DNA from: Sphaerochaeta sp.
GTDB taxonomy: Bacteria > Spirochaetota > Spirochaetia > Sphaerochaetales > Sphaerochaetaceae
DNA: 50,780 nucleotides
Reading direction: 5' to 3'
NCBI GenBank assembly: GCA_018399495.1
Contig: JAGYOG010000015.1
Location: forward strand, 1 to 50,780
Shown here: positions 32,968 through 41,582 of the stretch, piece after piece
Layout: each line of letters starts with the position of its first letter
Position numbering within the stretch: the stretch's first letter is position 1
Program-made: the position numbers and the translations under genes
The notes under the pieces: model-generated
What the model was told of the DNA's origin: nothing
What the model saw: the letters and a program-made list of their open reading frames with translations, nothing else
Database searches by the model: none

Positions 32968-34137
32968 ATGATTGAAGGAATACTGTTTGACATGGATGGG
33001 GTTCTCATCGATTCCGAACCTGTCATCCTTCACGCTGCAATGACATACTTTGAACGCATAGGGATACCTGTCCAGCCTGAGGATTTTACTCCATTTATTG
33101 GGGCAGGAGACAGGAGATTTCTCTGCGGTGTAGCAGAGAAATATGGTGTTGCTATAGAATTCGAGGAGGCCAAAGAGGCCTTGTTTTCTCTCTATGCAGA
33201 ATATGCTATGGACCGTGGCCCACTTGAAGGGGTTCACCGGTTTATTTCCAATGCTCGTAAGGCTGGGTTAAAACTGGCACTTGCCACCAGTGCTGCACGT
33301 ACAAAGGCCGAGATAAATCTTCGTGCTATAAGACTTGAAGAATCAGATTTCGATTGCATGGTGACCGGTGAGAGCATAAAGCGAAACAAACCTAATCCAG
33401 ATATCTATCAGTTGGCTTCCCTCTCCATGGGGCTTCCCCCTCAAGAATGCTTGGTGATTGAAGATGCTCTCAACGGTATCCGTGCTGGAAAACAAGCCGG
33501 ATGTTCTGTCTGCGCAGTTGCTACCACTTTTTCCGTATCTGAACTTGTTGATGCCGGAGCGGACTATGTATTTTCAAGTCTGGATGCTTTTGAGGATTTT
33601 CAGAGCCGTGAGGAACTGGAGATGATTCTCTCTTCAAGCGAGGGGAGTGATGACCGTGTAGTCTACGGAGTAAACAAGATTCTGGAAGCTTCTTCTCCTT
33701 TGGTGGGAGAGAAGGCACTCTTGGAGTTTGCCATTAAGCAAGCATATGAGGCACGAAAGAATGCGTACACTCCATACTCCCAGTACAAGGTTGGAGCTTC
33801 AGTAGTCAGTAGTGCAACAAATCGTGTATACAGTGGTTGCAATGTGGAAAATTCCAGTTATGGAGCAACCCTCTGTGCAGAACGCAATGCAATTCTGAAT
33901 GCCATTACGAATGAAGGGACCATTGGGATTTCCCTTCTGGTCGTGGTCAGTGAGGATGCTCCTCCAGCACCTCCTTGTGCCCTTTGTCTGCAAGTGCTCG
34001 CAGAGTTCAGCCGCCATGATACCATAGTCCATCTTGTAGATGTTGATTATGCCGAAGGAAGAACGGGCAGTCATGTAATATACCGATTTGAAGAGCTGTT
34101 ACCGCATCCTTTCATCTTTCCCACGATGAGGTCATGA
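32968..34137 (+). CDS. HAD-family phosphatase fused to cytidine deaminase
   Basis: A 389-residue two-domain fusion. Residues 1 to about 215 form a HAD hydrolase of the beta-phosphoglucomutase/5'-nucleotidase type: FDMDGVLIDSEP with D8 and D10, LALATSAART (motif II), KRNKPNPDIY (motif III lysine) and IEDALNGIRA (motif IV). Residues about 247-389 form a cytidine deaminase: YTPYSQYKVGASV, CAERNAI with zinc ligand C303 and catalytic E305, and PPCALC with zinc ligands C337 and C340. All catalytic residues of both halves are present, so both should work. A combined CMP dephosphorylation and cytidine deamination is a plausible role (inference). AAGGAG precedes the ATG. The next gene overlaps the stop by one nucleotide. 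Confidence 0.9.
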   Translation: MIEGILFDMDGVLIDSEPVILHAAMTYFERIGIPVQPEDFTPFIGAGDRRFLCGVAEKYGVAIEFEEAKEALFSLYAEYAMDRGPLEGVHRFISNARKAGLKLALATSAARTKAEINLRAIRLEESDFDCMVTGESIKRNKPNPDIYQLASLSMGLPPQECLVIEDALNGIRAGKQAGCSVCAVATTFSVSELVDAGADYVFSSLDAFEDFQSREELEMILSSSEGSDDRVVYGVNKILEASSPLVGEKALLEFAIKQAYEARKNAYTPYSQYKVGASVVSSATNRVYSGCNVENSSYGATLCAERNAILNAITNEGTIGISLLVVVSEDAPPAPPCALCLQVLAEFSRHDTIVHLVDVDYAEGRTGSHVIYRFEELLPHPFIFPTMRS

Positions 34138-35414
34138 TGCGCCAGTCCCGATTGTTACTCGTGTTTTTTATTAGTATGATTCTCCTCGGAACAAGTTGCT
34201 CAAGCACTCATCATATGATTACTCCGGAAGTTCTCGATAGTTCCATCCCCTTGGAGGAGAAATTTTCCTCATTTCAATTTCCGAGGGTCCAGGTGTCCTA
34301 TCCTAATGTCTACTATGATGGTCGTGTTTGGAGAGACCGCTTCATTGAGCTTGTTGAAGGGGCAGAGGACTATCTGATCACAAGCGCATTCCTTGCTTCC
34401 AGTTCCGAGGAGTTGGAAGCACTGTACAATGCGCTTGCACAGAAAGCAGAGAGTGGGGTCCGTGTCTACTTCGTTGTTGATGGGATAGGTCCCTTCGATA
34501 TGACAGAGACGCGTTATCATCTGATACCTTTGAAATTTCTCCGTGAAAGTGGTGTTCATCTCTTGGAATTCAATCCAATAAGTGGTGCACGATTGGTAAG
34601 TGGTCTGAATCTCCTGTATCGTGATCACCGGAAATTTCTCATTGTAGACGGGAAACATGTAGTACTTGGGGGTATGAACCTCAACTATATTTCCATCGGT
34701 GCTGAAAATGAACAATTACAACGAGATAGTATGTATGAGTTCTACTCTCCTGAGCTCATTGAGCTTCTTCTTTATTATTTCGTCCCTTGGTGGAATGAAC
34801 AAACTTGGGATGAGGTATCCAGGGAAGATTTTTCTGTTGATACGACTATGCTTGAGGGAAGAGGGACCTACCAGGGGTGGTATGTGAACCAGGAACCTGG
34901 TAGTGCCAAAATGAGCAAACTCATTGGATCCTTGCTCAATGAGGCTGAACAATCGGTGCAAGTACTTCCGTTCCTTCCTTTTATGGATAAGGAGATGATC
35001 GAGGCTTTCAGACTAGCACAAGAGCGGGGTGTAGAGATTCAGATGATTGTTCCCTTTGACCGAAGGGTCACCAATCGCAAGGGAATTGAGTATATGGTAA
35101 AAGATTTGCTTGCCATGGGCATTGATCTTCGCATTGAGCAGGAGACTGCAGAGACACAACGACTGCTGCATGAGAAACTGATTATTGTTGATGATCGCTA
35201 TGTGGTGATAGGTTCTACCAATGTAAATTACCGCTCAATGAACCTAGCCTATGAAAATTCTCTTGTTATTGACAGCCCAGAACTCGCTCAGCAATTGAAG
35301 CTTCATTATGAGCAACTGTATGAGAATACTATTCCCATTACTGAAGAACTGGCCGAGGAGTGGCATACTCTCAGGAATTGGCCCCGATTCATAACAGCAT
35401 TTTTTGGAGGTTGA
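34137..35414 (+). CDS. Phospholipase D-like lipoprotein (cardiolipin synthase-like)
   Basis: A 425-residue lipoprotein (lipobox LLGTSC near residue 21) with two HKD-type phospholipase D motifs. The first is HRKFLIVDGKHVVLGGMNLN and the second is HEKLIIVDDRYVVIGSTNVN, each with an H-x-K followed by D. Such proteins transfer or hydrolyse phosphatidyl groups; cardiolipin synthases of this type usually have N-terminal membrane helices, whereas here a lipid anchor is predicted, placing the enzyme in the periplasm. The ATG at 34137 is 5 nt from GAGG and preferred over the adjacent ATG at 34134. It overlaps the preceding stop by 1 nt, so it belongs to the same operon. Confidence 0.85.
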   Translation: MRQSRLLLVFFISMILLGTSCSSTHHMITPEVLDSSIPLEEKFSSFQFPRVQVSYPNVYYDGRVWRDRFIELVEGAEDYLITSAFLASSSEELEALYNALAQKAESGVRVYFVVDGIGPFDMTETRYHLIPLKFLRESGVHLLEFNPISGARLVSGLNLLYRDHRKFLIVDGKHVVLGGMNLNYISIGAENEQLQRDSMYEFYSPELIELLLYYFVPWWNEQTWDEVSREDFSVDTTMLEGRGTYQGWYVNQEPGSAKMSKLIGSLLNEAEQSVQVLPFLPFMDKEMIEAFRLAQERGVEIQMIVPFDRRVTNRKGIEYMVKDLLAMGIDLRIEQETAETQRLLHEKLIIVDDRYVVIGSTNVNYRSMNLAYENSLVIDSPELAQQLKLHYEQLYENTIPITEELAEEWHTLRNWPRFITAFFGG

Positions 35415-35416
35415 TG

Positions 35417-35944
35417 ATGAAGAAGTCAACGATACTTTTGATACTTCTTATACTTCTTGTCTCAACTCCGTTGATGGCTCGTTCCTTCGGATATGGGTTT
35501 GGATATTATGGGGAAGAAGTTGTAGACGGTCCTGAGCGTTTGTCCAGTGGCATGGAAGTGTCTCTGGCCTATAGGCCTTGGCTCTTGAAATACGGCAATC
35601 CCTCTCTTTTGGGTAAGATTGCTCTTGGCACCGATCAAGACAAAGAATGGATCGTTCCGTACCTGCAGGCTGGCTTGAATATTGAGCTTGTGCGGACAAC
35701 GCAGCACCCCTTCAATTTCATTGCTCACAATGTGGTTGCCTACACTCCGGCTGTGGGGTTTTTCTACCAGTTGGACCCAGCACGGGAAGTTTCTACCTTT
35801 ACCGTGGAAGCAAGTCTATTGAAATTGAGCCAAAAGGATTTTTGGTATGAATTCCTTTCCCCATTCATCTCCTTCAATATGGAGAAGGGCGTAGTGGACA
35901 GTTGGGGTGTCAATCTTGTCCGTTACACGTATTTTATCAAGTAG
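35417..35944 (+). CDS. Small secreted envelope protein
   Basis: A 175-residue protein starting KKSTILLILLILLVSTPLMA, a signal peptide with cleavage after LMA. The mature part alternates hydrophobic and polar residues (MEVSLAYRPWLLKYG, IVPYLQAGLNIELVRT, FIAHNVVAYTPAVGFFYQ) in the manner of a small outer-membrane beta-barrel, but I cannot name a family. The start is set by GGAGG (35406-35410), 6 nt before ATG 35417; the preceding ATG at 35414 is too close. It sits 2 nt after the phospholipase D gene and 6 nt before a similar gene. Confidence 0.7.
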   Translation: MKKSTILLILLILLVSTPLMARSFGYGFGYYGEEVVDGPERLSSGMEVSLAYRPWLLKYGNPSLLGKIALGTDQDKEWIVPYLQAGLNIELVRTTQHPFNFIAHNVVAYTPAVGFFYQLDPAREVSTFTVEASLLKLSQKDFWYEFLSPFISFNMEKGVVDSWGVNLVRYTYFIK

Positions 35945-35950
35945 GTTGCC

Positions 35951-36499
35951 ATGTGTAAGAAATTGTTGTTGATAGGTATTGTTGTTTTAGTATTTGCTTC
36001 CCCTCTGTTTGCTGGTTATTTTGACTTGGGAATCACCTTGGGGACCAATGCACATATGTATGAGAAAGATTTGGACCCGAGTCGAATGAAACTTGCTTGG
36101 GGAATCACCACAGGTTTGACTAATCGATGGGAATTGGATGTTCAGGTAGATACTCGAATCATACCAGACCCCTTTAGCAGCTCATCTGTCTCCCTGCTCA
36201 TGCAACGGACCTTGCTCGGCCAACGTTCCACCTCATCTTCAGTAGCTGGGGTGGGGATCAACACACTCGTAGGAGCTGGTATCATGATTAGTCCCTATCG
36301 TGAGGAAGAAACCTTGGGAGTCAGCCATATCCTGCTCTCCCTGACCCCCATCACAATAGGAAGCCCAGTAACAGGAAAGAGAGAGCGGTTACTCTCTCTC
36401 ACCCTTGCCTACAACCTGTCAAACAGACAGGTTGGATTACTCTTCGATTTGATCAAATATGATTTCTACGTGGTAGGAACCTATAAGGACTACCACTAG
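35951..36499 (+). CDS. Small secreted beta-barrel-like envelope protein
   Basis: A 182-residue protein with signal peptide (LLLIGIVVLVFASPLFAG) and a mature region of amphipathic strands (YFDLGITLGTNAHMYEK, WELDVQVDTRIIPDP, AGVGINTLVGAGIMISP). It resembles the preceding protein in design but not clearly in sequence. It is probably the last gene of the HAD-CDA/phospholipase/envelope operon. Its stop overlaps the convergent rpiB stop by 4 nt. Family unknown. Confidence 0.68.
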   Translation: MCKKLLLIGIVVLVFASPLFAGYFDLGITLGTNAHMYEKDLDPSRMKLAWGITTGLTNRWELDVQVDTRIIPDPFSSSSVSLLMQRTLLGQRSTSSSVAGVGINTLVGAGIMISPYREEETLGVSHILLSLTPITIGSPVTGKRERLLSLTLAYNLSNRQVGLLFDLIKYDFYVVGTYKDYH

Positions 36500-36942
36500 C
36501 AGGTCCCTTCCAAGGCCATCATCTTGTCAACTCGTCTTTGGTGTCGTTCACCTTCAAAAGAGACATCCATGAAGGCATCAAGCATATCCAAAGGATCTTC
36601 TTGGTAATCAATTCTACCACCAAATGCAATAAAGTTTGCATCATTGTGGCGTCTCGCCATCGTTGCTGCATAGCAATTCTGGGGGAGTGCACAGCGGATT
36701 CCGTTAACCTTGTTTGCACTGATGGAGATCCCAATGCCGGTTCCGCAGAGGACAATTCCAAATTCATACCCACCTTTCTTGTACTCCAGACAGGCTTCCT
36801 TAGCGATATCAGGATAGTCTACTGAATCATTGGAAGTGACTCCAAAATGGTTTACTGTATATCCCATCTTTTCCAGATATCCAATCAATTTATTGGTCAG
36901 TTCAACTGCACCATGGTCATTTGCAAGTACTACACTAGGCAT
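36496..36942 (-). CDS. rpiB: Ribose-5-phosphate isomerase B
   Basis: RpiB interconverts ribose-5-phosphate and ribulose-5-phosphate in the pentose phosphate pathway. The 148-residue protein has the LacAB/RpiB signature: VVLANDHGAVELTNKL at the start, YPDIAKEACLEYKKG, then LCGTGIGISISANKVNGIRC (active-site cysteine), followed by RRHNDANFIAFGGR. The start at 36942 is supported by AGGAGA 6 nt upstream and by homology; the longer frame to 36999 adds a basic stretch without homology. It is divergent from ppaC. Confidence 0.95.
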   Translation of the reverse strand: MPSVVLANDHGAVELTNKLIGYLEKMGYTVNHFGVTSNDSVDYPDIAKEACLEYKKGGYEFGIVLCGTGIGISISANKVNGIRCALPQNCYAATMARRHNDANFIAFGGRIDYQEDPLDMLDAFMDVSFEGERHQRRVDKMMALEGTC

Positions 36943-37005
36943 ATTACATCTCCTTGGTTTTCTCGATGGTACCCTATTTGAACTGCTCTGACTAGCCATT
37001 ATCAG

Positions 37006-37034
37006 TTGTCAGAGGAGCATAACTCGGATAGAAT
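37006..37034 (+). promoter_or_regulatory. ppaC promoter
   Basis: TTGTCA (37006-37011), 17 nt, TAGAAT (37029-37034). The -35 overlaps the right arm of a perfect 7-bp inverted repeat, CTCTGAC (36986-36992) with GTCAGAG (37008-37014), in the divergent rpiB/ppaC region. Confidence 0.6.
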
Positions 37035-37057
37035 AGCGGAAAACAGAGGAGCATGTC

Positions 37058-38692
37058 GTGGCCGAAATATTTGTGTGTGGACATCGTAATCCGGATATGG
37101 ACAGCATTTGTGCTGCCTATAGCTATGCATTTCTGAAAAATAAAGTCGATCCCAACAACACCTACTTTCCAGTGCGATGTGGGAATCTCAATGACACAAC
37201 AAAAGCTCAGTTTGACCGGCTGGGGGTAACCCCTCCGCCTTTCATAAAGGATGTACGCACCAAGGTGCTGAGTGTTACCCGAAATACCGAATCGGTTGTA
37301 CAGGTAGGAGATCCTGTGTACAACTTGGTCTCTTTCTATGGTTCTTCAAGCAAATCATCAGTTGTACCGGTCATGGAGGGTGAGCACTATCGCGGGCTCT
37401 TGAGTGTTGATGAGTTCAGCAGCTTTGTCCTGAAGGAGAACAGCGGCCAACGCCCAATCTATCACTTCGTTGTGGATAATTTCCCCAAGGTACTGAAAGG
37501 TTCTTTCCTGAAACGAGGGGAAAAGGCAACCTTCGATGCTCCTATCATGGTTGGCGCAATGCGCTATATGATCTTCTACAAGCATATGGAGGCTCTGGAA
37601 GGAAGTCCCCCTATCTTGGTGGTCGGAGATAGGGAAGACCACATCAGTAAAGCTATTGAACTACAAATTCCAGCCATTGTCTTGACAGGAATAGAGGATC
37701 ATGTCACCAGTAATGTTGACTGGGATTCCTACCATGGTTCTGTGTATCTCAGTGCGCTTGATACCGCAGAGACACTCAGACTCCTGCGTCTCAGTGTGCC
37801 GGTCAAGGAGCTTATGGTACAGGATCCAATCAAGCTCGAAGATGACTGTCTTTTCGATGTGGCACGGGACATCCTTGCCGATAGTGAATATCGTGGGCTT
37901 CCCGTTTTTGGACACGGTAAGTACAAGGGATTTGTTACCAGACGTTGTTTTTTGGATCGACCAAAGACCAAAGTGATCATGGTTGACCATAATGAAACAG
38001 AGCAAGGTGTGAGTGGTATCGATGAGGCTGAAGTTCTGGAAATCATCGACCATCATCGCCTGGGTGCTGCAAAGACCCGTAACCCGATTTTCATTTACTG
38101 TGAGCCACTCGGTTCAACCTGTACCATCATCTACAAGTTGTATATGCGGTACAATATTGAGATTTCACAACAAATGGCTCGTGTTTTGCTTTCTGGAATT
38201 GTCAGTGACACAGTAATGCTCAAGAGTCCTACCACGACATTCGAGGATTATACTGTAGTGCAGGATCTTCTGGTTCTTGGTGATGTTGAGGATATGCGCA
38301 AGTTCGGGGAGACGATGTTCAGCAGTGGAGCTTCCTTGGCTAAGGAAGATCCTCGCAAGATGCTTGAAGCTGATTTCAAGGTTTATCGAGAACTTGGTGT
38401 TTCGTTCGGGATTGGGCAGTGTGAAGTCACTACACTCAGCGATGTGGATGAATACAAAGACACCTATCTCTCTGAACTGGAGCTCTTGAAAATGGCTCAT
38501 GGTTTGGACTGGGCGATGTTCCTCATTACTGATGTGGTGAAGGAGAACAGTGTGCTCTTGATGACCAGCTTGCCAATCACAGAGCGCAAGCTCGCCTACG
38601 AGAAGGTTGGGGAAGGAAAATTCTTTCTGCCAGGAGTCCTTTCCAGGAAGAAACAGTTGCTTCCTGAGATTCTTAGAGTTCTCGAAGAGTAA
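37058..38692 (+). CDS. ppaC: Manganese-dependent inorganic pyrophosphatase with CBS-DRTGG insert
   Basis: A family II pyrophosphatase that hydrolyses PPi using Mn2+/Co2+. The 544-residue length and insert identify the CBS-PPase subclass. The N-terminal DHH core has CGHRNPDMDSICAAYSYA, and the second core part has MVDHNETEQ and the IIDHHRLG motif. Two CBS segments (about 70-120 and 250-300) flank a DRTGG domain. In relatives, the insert binds AMP (inhibitory) or ATP/ApnA (activating). It starts with GTG 37058 after GAGGAG. It converges with relA with a 3-nt gap. Confidence 0.93.
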   Translation: MAEIFVCGHRNPDMDSICAAYSYAFLKNKVDPNNTYFPVRCGNLNDTTKAQFDRLGVTPPPFIKDVRTKVLSVTRNTESVVQVGDPVYNLVSFYGSSSKSSVVPVMEGEHYRGLLSVDEFSSFVLKENSGQRPIYHFVVDNFPKVLKGSFLKRGEKATFDAPIMVGAMRYMIFYKHMEALEGSPPILVVGDREDHISKAIELQIPAIVLTGIEDHVTSNVDWDSYHGSVYLSALDTAETLRLLRLSVPVKELMVQDPIKLEDDCLFDVARDILADSEYRGLPVFGHGKYKGFVTRRCFLDRPKTKVIMVDHNETEQGVSGIDEAEVLEIIDHHRLGAAKTRNPIFIYCEPLGSTCTIIYKLYMRYNIEISQQMARVLLSGIVSDTVMLKSPTTTFEDYTVVQDLLVLGDVEDMRKFGETMFSSGASLAKEDPRKMLEADFKVYRELGVSFGIGQCEVTTLSDVDEYKDTYLSELELLKMAHGLDWAMFLITDVVKENSVLLMTSLPITERKLAYEKVGEGKFFLPGVLSRKKQLLPEILRVLEE

Positions 38693-38695
38693 TGC

Positions 38696-40726
38696 CTATT
38701 TGATTTCTGCGATGGTGATGACGCTTGGGATGGTTTTCAGATTTTTGATGATCTTCTTGAAGTCATCTTCACGTTCAACTTCCATGGTGAATGTTCCCCT
38801 GAGTTTCCCTTCCTCGTCGTCATGCAATCTACCTTCAATGAGGTGCCCCTTGTGCTTGCGGAGGGCTCCTTCGATCTCGCCAAAGAGGTCATAGGTTCTC
38901 TTGCTGGTCACGCTGAAACGTTTGGTAAGTTTCGGAAACTCTGTTTCCCATTCCACCTCAATGGCCCGATCATCAATTTCTGCCATGTTTTTGAGATTGG
39001 GACAATTACGTTTATGCACAATGATTCCACGTCCTCTGCTGATGTACCCCACGATATCATCTCCCCTTACTGGATTACAACATTGGGCGATGTGGATCAT
39101 CATATTCTTCTCTTCCCCGACACGGAATTTGACCCGCTTGGCATCAAACACTTCCTTAACGATATGCTCTTCATCCAACGGCGGCTGTGGCGGTTGTTGC
39201 TGTTCCTCTTTCTGCTGATGGTCGGGAGTTTTTCGCTTGGCGATGATATCCTTGTCAATGAGGATGTCCTCATCATATTTGTTCAGCCACGCCTTGATTT
39301 TCTTTCGGGCACTGTTTGTCTGGGCATAGCGCAACCACTGCAAGTGCGGGCGTGCATTAGGACTGGTCAGTATTTCAATAACCTGTGTGTTTTTCAATGG
39401 GGCATTGAGTGGGATGATTGAACCATCGGCCTTTGCCCCGGTGGTATGATTTCCCACCTCTGTATGGATCTGGTAGGCAAAATCGAGGGCAGTGGAGTTG
39501 GTTGGGAGTTCTACAATATGTCCCTGTGGAGTGAATACATAGATGGTATCCTTGAGCAACTCTCCCTTGATATCTTCCATATAGGATTCACTGCTCTCTA
39601 TCTCATTCGACCAAACCTTGAGCTTGCTGATAATACGTGAGAACTGCTCATTATCCATCTTATTCCAGGAACCACTGTCGCTACCTGTGTCTGCTTTGTA
39701 GTTCCAATGGGCAGCAACACCATACTCAGCGGTGAAATGCATTTCCTTGGTTCTAATCTGGATCTCAAGCAACTTGCCATCGAGGGCCATAACCGTAGTA
39801 TGTAGGCTCTGGTAGTTATTTGCCTTTGGCATGGCTATATAGTCCTTGAACCGTCCTTCAATTGGCGGCCATAGGCGGTGGACAACACCTAGAATGGTGT
39901 AGCATTCAGTCATGGTATTACAGAGGATGCGTACTCCAAGGATATCAAAAATTTCATCGATTTCCTTCTTGCGTTTCTTCATTTTCATGTAGACCGAATA
40001 GGAATGCTTAGCTCTGCTGGTAACAATGATATCGCTCAGCTGGGTGTCCCCACATGCACGATAAATTGACTTCTCCACCCGGTTCAAGTACGCCTTCTGC
40101 TCACTTTTCTTGCTTAACAGGTAGTCTTGGATGTAATTGAAAGTATCGGGTTTGAGTACTTTTAAGCTCAAGTCTTCCAACTCATCCTTCAGCCACGAGA
40201 TACCCAGACGGTCAGCAAGAGGTGCAAAAATATCGAGTGTATCGCCTGCAATTTCTTTTGCCCGCTGAGGGTTCAAGTGTTGGATGGTGCGCATATTATG
40301 CAGTTTGTCAGCTAGCTTGATGATGATGACACGAATGTCCTTGCTCATGGCGAAGAACATTTTGCGAATAGTCTCAGCTTCTTGGACACTCTTTTTCATC
40401 GTCTTGAGGTTGGCTATTTTGGTCTCTCCCTCAACCATGTCAGCGACAGACTGCCCAAAGGTCTGGAAGAGTTCTTCGTAGGTGGTATTGGTATCTTCGA
40501 GGGTGTCATGGAGAAGCCCGGCGCAGACGGTGTCGGCATCCATTTTTAGCTGGATGAGGATTTCACCCACTGCGAGGGGATGGATGAGATAAGGTTCCCC
40601 ACTAGCTCGTTTTTGGTTTTCGTGTTTGCTGTCTGCAAAGGTAGCAGCGGCCAAGATTTTCTCTTGGTCAGCTTTGGGATACTTATACGCCTTTTGGATG
40701 AAGCGTTCGATTAATTGTTCGTACAT
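38696..40726 (-). CDS. relA: Bifunctional (p)ppGpp synthetase/hydrolase (RelA/SpoT)
   Basis: A Rel-type stringent factor of 676 residues. Order: HD hydrolase (residues about 20-160, with IHPLAVGEILIQ and intact LLHDTLEDT), synthetase domain (about 230-345, RAKHSYSVYMKMKKRKKEID, YQSLHTTVMA and AAHWNYKA), TGS domain (about 375-435, VFTPQGHIVELPTNSTALDF), helical/zinc-finger region (HIAQCCNPVRGDDIVGYISR) and C-terminal ACT domain. Both catalytic halves keep their motifs. I prefer ATG 40726, preceded by GGGGGA, over the TTG at 40741. It overlaps prmC by 16 nt, so translation is coupled with prfA-prmC. Confidence 0.95.
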   Translation of the reverse strand: MYEQLIERFIQKAYKYPKADQEKILAAATFADSKHENQKRASGEPYLIHPLAVGEILIQLKMDADTVCAGLLHDTLEDTNTTYEELFQTFGQSVADMVEGETKIANLKTMKKSVQEAETIRKMFFAMSKDIRVIIIKLADKLHNMRTIQHLNPQRAKEIAGDTLDIFAPLADRLGISWLKDELEDLSLKVLKPDTFNYIQDYLLSKKSEQKAYLNRVEKSIYRACGDTQLSDIIVTSRAKHSYSVYMKMKKRKKEIDEIFDILGVRILCNTMTECYTILGVVHRLWPPIEGRFKDYIAMPKANNYQSLHTTVMALDGKLLEIQIRTKEMHFTAEYGVAAHWNYKADTGSDSGSWNKMDNEQFSRIISKLKVWSNEIESSESYMEDIKGELLKDTIYVFTPQGHIVELPTNSTALDFAYQIHTEVGNHTTGAKADGSIIPLNAPLKNTQVIEILTSPNARPHLQWLRYAQTNSARKKIKAWLNKYDEDILIDKDIIAKRKTPDHQQKEEQQQPPQPPLDEEHIVKEVFDAKRVKFRVGEEKNMMIHIAQCCNPVRGDDIVGYISRGRGIIVHKRNCPNLKNMAEIDDRAIEVEWETEFPKLTKRFSVTSKRTYDLFGEIEGALRKHKGHLIEGRLHDDEEGKLRGTFTMEVEREDDFKKIIKNLKTIPSVITIAEIK

Positions 40727-41577
40727 GCAAGTATCCCCCAAACTACGCGCTCATGACCAGCAATATCCTTGGTAATGGTAATATGCTTGAAGTTATGCTG
40801 CTTGAATAGGGCAGCAACTTCATTGGTTTGCCTGTAATCACATTCGATAAACAGAACTCCTTCATCCTTGAGGTGCTTGGCGCTTTGTTCCAGTAACCTT
40901 TTAATCAGGAAAAGTCCGTCAGACCCCAATCCATTCAAGGCACTTCTTGGTTCCCATGCGACCTCCGCTGAAACCTCATCACACCAGTTGGTGGTGAGAT
41001 AGGGAGGATTGCTCACGATCATACCATATTTTTGTGATATCGTGGAGAGGAGATCAGCTTTATGTAGTGAAAGTGGATGTCCTGTCAACGCTACAGCGTT
41101 GCGATCAGCAATAGTCAAAGTTGCTTTGGAGATATCAGAGAGTTCAACATCCACTCCCAGCTCAAGGGCAATCGTGATTCCTATCGCACCACTACCGGTA
41201 CAAACATCAATGATTGGAAGCAATGCTTCCTTAGGTTTGTTTTGGGCAAAACGAAGTACTTCCTCAATAAGGGTCTCTGTGTCTGGACGGGGAATGAGTG
41301 TATGTTCATCAACCAAAAAACTTCTTCCAAAGAACTCTTTATGTCCCAGAATATATGCCATGGGTTTGTGAGCCAGCCGCTGGTTCCTGAGGTGTTCCAG
41401 GGATTTCAAGTCCTCTTCAACCAAGATTCGCTCACTCTCCATGATCTGGTGTATCTGGTCAAGGCCGGTTACTTTCTCAAGGAGAAGACGGGCATCCAAG
41501 TCTGTGCTCTCTCCCACCTGCCCTGCTTGCAGCAGTTTAGTTGTCTGTTGCTTCCACTTGGCAACGGTCATGCACAC
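40711..41577 (-). CDS. prmC: Peptide chain release factor N5-glutamine methyltransferase
   Basis: PrmC (HemK) methylates the glutamine of the GGQ motif in release factors. The 288-residue protein has the N-terminal helical domain with LLLEKVTGLDQIHQIM, a SAM-binding DVCTGSGAIGITIALELG, and the catalytic SNPPYLT. It uses GTG 41577, 5 nt after prfA (ATG 41571 is an alternative). The prfA-prmC pairing is the classical arrangement of substrate and modifying enzyme. Confidence 0.95.
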   Translation of the reverse strand: MCMTVAKWKQQTTKLLQAGQVGESTDLDARLLLEKVTGLDQIHQIMESERILVEEDLKSLEHLRNQRLAHKPMAYILGHKEFFGRSFLVDEHTLIPRPDTETLIEEVLRFAQNKPKEALLPIIDVCTGSGAIGITIALELGVDVELSDISKATLTIADRNAVALTGHPLSLHKADLLSTISQKYGMIVSNPPYLTTNWCDEVSAEVAWEPRSALNGLGSDGLFLIKRLLEQSAKHLKDEGVLFIECDYRQTNEVAALFKQHNFKHITITKDIAGHERVVWGILACTNN

Positions 41578-41582
41578 GTTTC

